From the NCBI RefSeq assembly GCF_030151805.1, contig NZ_JASLCN010000139.1:1-7636 (forward strand): 7,636 nucleotides of DNA, written 5' to 3'. The notes under the pieces are model-generated. The model saw nothing but the letters and a program-made list of their open reading frames with translations. It had not been told where the DNA came from and did no database searches. The position numbers and the translations under genes were made by a program. Position 1 is the first letter of the stretch. Each line of letters opens with the position of its first letter. This stretch comes from Fluviicola sp. GTDB lineage: Bacteria > Bacteroidota > Bacteroidia > Flavobacteriales_D > Crocinitomicaceae. Below are positions 7,009 to 7,636 of the stretch, piece after piece.

Positions 7009-7636
7009 TTAGTGTTGAACTACCAAACGCTGTGTTGAAGTTGCAGCGCCATTAGATACCTGCACCAAATATACTCCATTTGTGAAGTTTTCAGTAGCGA
7101 TTGTCGTTGTTGTCAACCCGTTTGAAGCAGCTGTTTCGAAAACAACTTGTCCAGTCATACTTACCACTTTCACCGTTGTGTTTGCTTTAGAATCCACAAC
7201 AACTGTAGCTACATTTGCAGCAGGGTTAGGGTAAACTGATACGAATACATCTTTCTCCAATTCGTTTACAGAAAGTGTTGTCAGGTTTTGCTTGGAGAAT
7301 ACGTTCATATTACTTGTACTTCCTGATGTAAATTTCGTAAACACCAATTTCCAGATGTTGTTGTCTTTTGTTTTCACGAAGTAAACCGTACTATCCTCAA
7401 CTACTGCAGGTTGAACTTGAGCATTTTTCCAGTTGTACCCGATTACATTTGCAGCATCGCTGAATGTTTGAGCCTGGTAGTTGACAAAGTTCGGAACGTC
7501 TCCTACTGCTGTAACTTTTACTGCTTCAATTCCAACGTTATTCAAAACACCAAAAGAAAGGTACTGCATATTCGGAGCAATTGTAGCGTCGTATTGCAGG
7601 AATTCGAAATCCCAGCTTGCAGTAGCAGGTTCTCTG
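7009..7636 (-). CDS. HmuY-like secreted protein with T9SS type A sorting domain (5' end outside window)
   Basis: Partial gene: 208 residues are visible, the reading frame is open to the right edge, and it ends at TAA (7011-7009). An ATG at 7569 is internal, because the 22 residues before it (starting REPATASWDFEF) already align with the HmuY-family protein at the other end of the window. Two blocks support homology: W-D-x-x-F ... G-V-L (about 7614-7543) and IGYNWK followed by YFVKTKDNNIWKLVFTKF (about 7443-7330). A short linker leads to the C-terminal sorting domain (about 7236-7012), with VYPNPA at its start, VKVVSMTGQVV in the middle and NGVYLVQV then QRLVV at the end. This is the usual T9SS type A pattern. 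Such proteins cross the outer membrane by T9SS and are released or anchored outside, so a secreted haem-binding (haemophore) role is inferred from family and context. The visible part has no histidine except the last residue. The N-terminus and signal peptide are not in view. Confidence 0.85.
   Translation of the reverse strand, partial: REPATASWDFEFLQYDATIAPNMQYLSFGVLNNVGIEAVKVTAVGDVPNFVNYQAQTFSDAANVIGYNWKNAQVQPAVVEDSTVYFVKTKDNNIWKLVFTKFTSGSTSNMNVFSKQNLTTLSVNELEKDVFVSVYPNPAANVATVVVDSKANTTVKVVSMTGQVVFETAASNGLTTTTIATENFTNGVYLVQVSNGAATSTQRLVVQH

Noticed and set aside
6219..7038. Plus-strand open frames opposite hmuT
   Set aside because: Cysteine- and phenylalanine-rich antisense translations of hmuT with no supporting features.
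7507..7569. ATG at 7569 as the start of the T9SS-tagged protein
   Set aside because: Residues before it in the same frame align with the HmuY-family block of the other paralogue, so the gene extends beyond the right edge.
1..7636. CRISPR array, tRNA/rRNA gene, insertion sequence or attachment site
   Set aside because: Almost every base is accounted for by haem-uptake genes; no array-like repeats, transposase, integrase or RNA-gene structure was seen.

Overview
The window is one continuous haem-uptake locus, read entirely on the minus strand (transcription from high to low coordinates). It comes from a member of the Bacteroidota, most likely a flavobacterium-like lineage. Evidence for this is a type IX secretion (T9SS) C-terminal sorting domain, HmuY-family proteins, short or overlapping gene junctions without strong Shine-Dalgarno sequences, and a TonB-dependent receptor with an N-terminal carboxypeptidase-regulatory-like domain. 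Genus level (for example Fluviicola/Crocinitomicaceae) is only a guess.

Layout in transcription order: (1) 7636-7009, the 3' part of a secreted HmuY-like protein ending in a T9SS sorting domain, with its 5' end outside the window; (2) 6989-6132, HmuT-type haem-binding lipoprotein; (3) 6073-5033, HmuU-type permease; (4) 5036-4221, HmuV-type ATPase, overlapping hmuU by 4 nt; (5) 4211-3180, HemS/ChuS-type cytoplasmic haem protein; (6) 3172-923, HmuR-type TonB-dependent haem receptor; (7) 926-1, an HmuY-family lipoprotein overlapping the receptor by 4 nt (ATGA) and running off the left edge close to its natural end. Intergenic gaps are 19, 58, 9 and 7 nt plus two 4-nt overlaps, so all seven genes probably form one operon. 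No stretch over 60 nt is non-coding. The promoter and any Fur-type operator would lie upstream of 7636 and are not visible.

Inferred pathway: HmuY-like proteins capture haem outside the cell or on its surface. The receptor HmuR takes it across the outer membrane using TonB energy, HmuT carries it to the HmuUV ABC importer, and the HemS-type protein receives or degrades it in the cytoplasm. The most notable point is that two HmuY-like proteins bracket the system. One is a predicted surface lipoprotein and the other carries a T9SS tag. Their haem-pocket regions align without gaps but differ at the histidines. Smaller observations are a strong intragenic inverted repeat close to the hmuR-hmuY junction, a second one inside hmuU, and an 8-bp-period repeat in the only sizeable intergenic gap.
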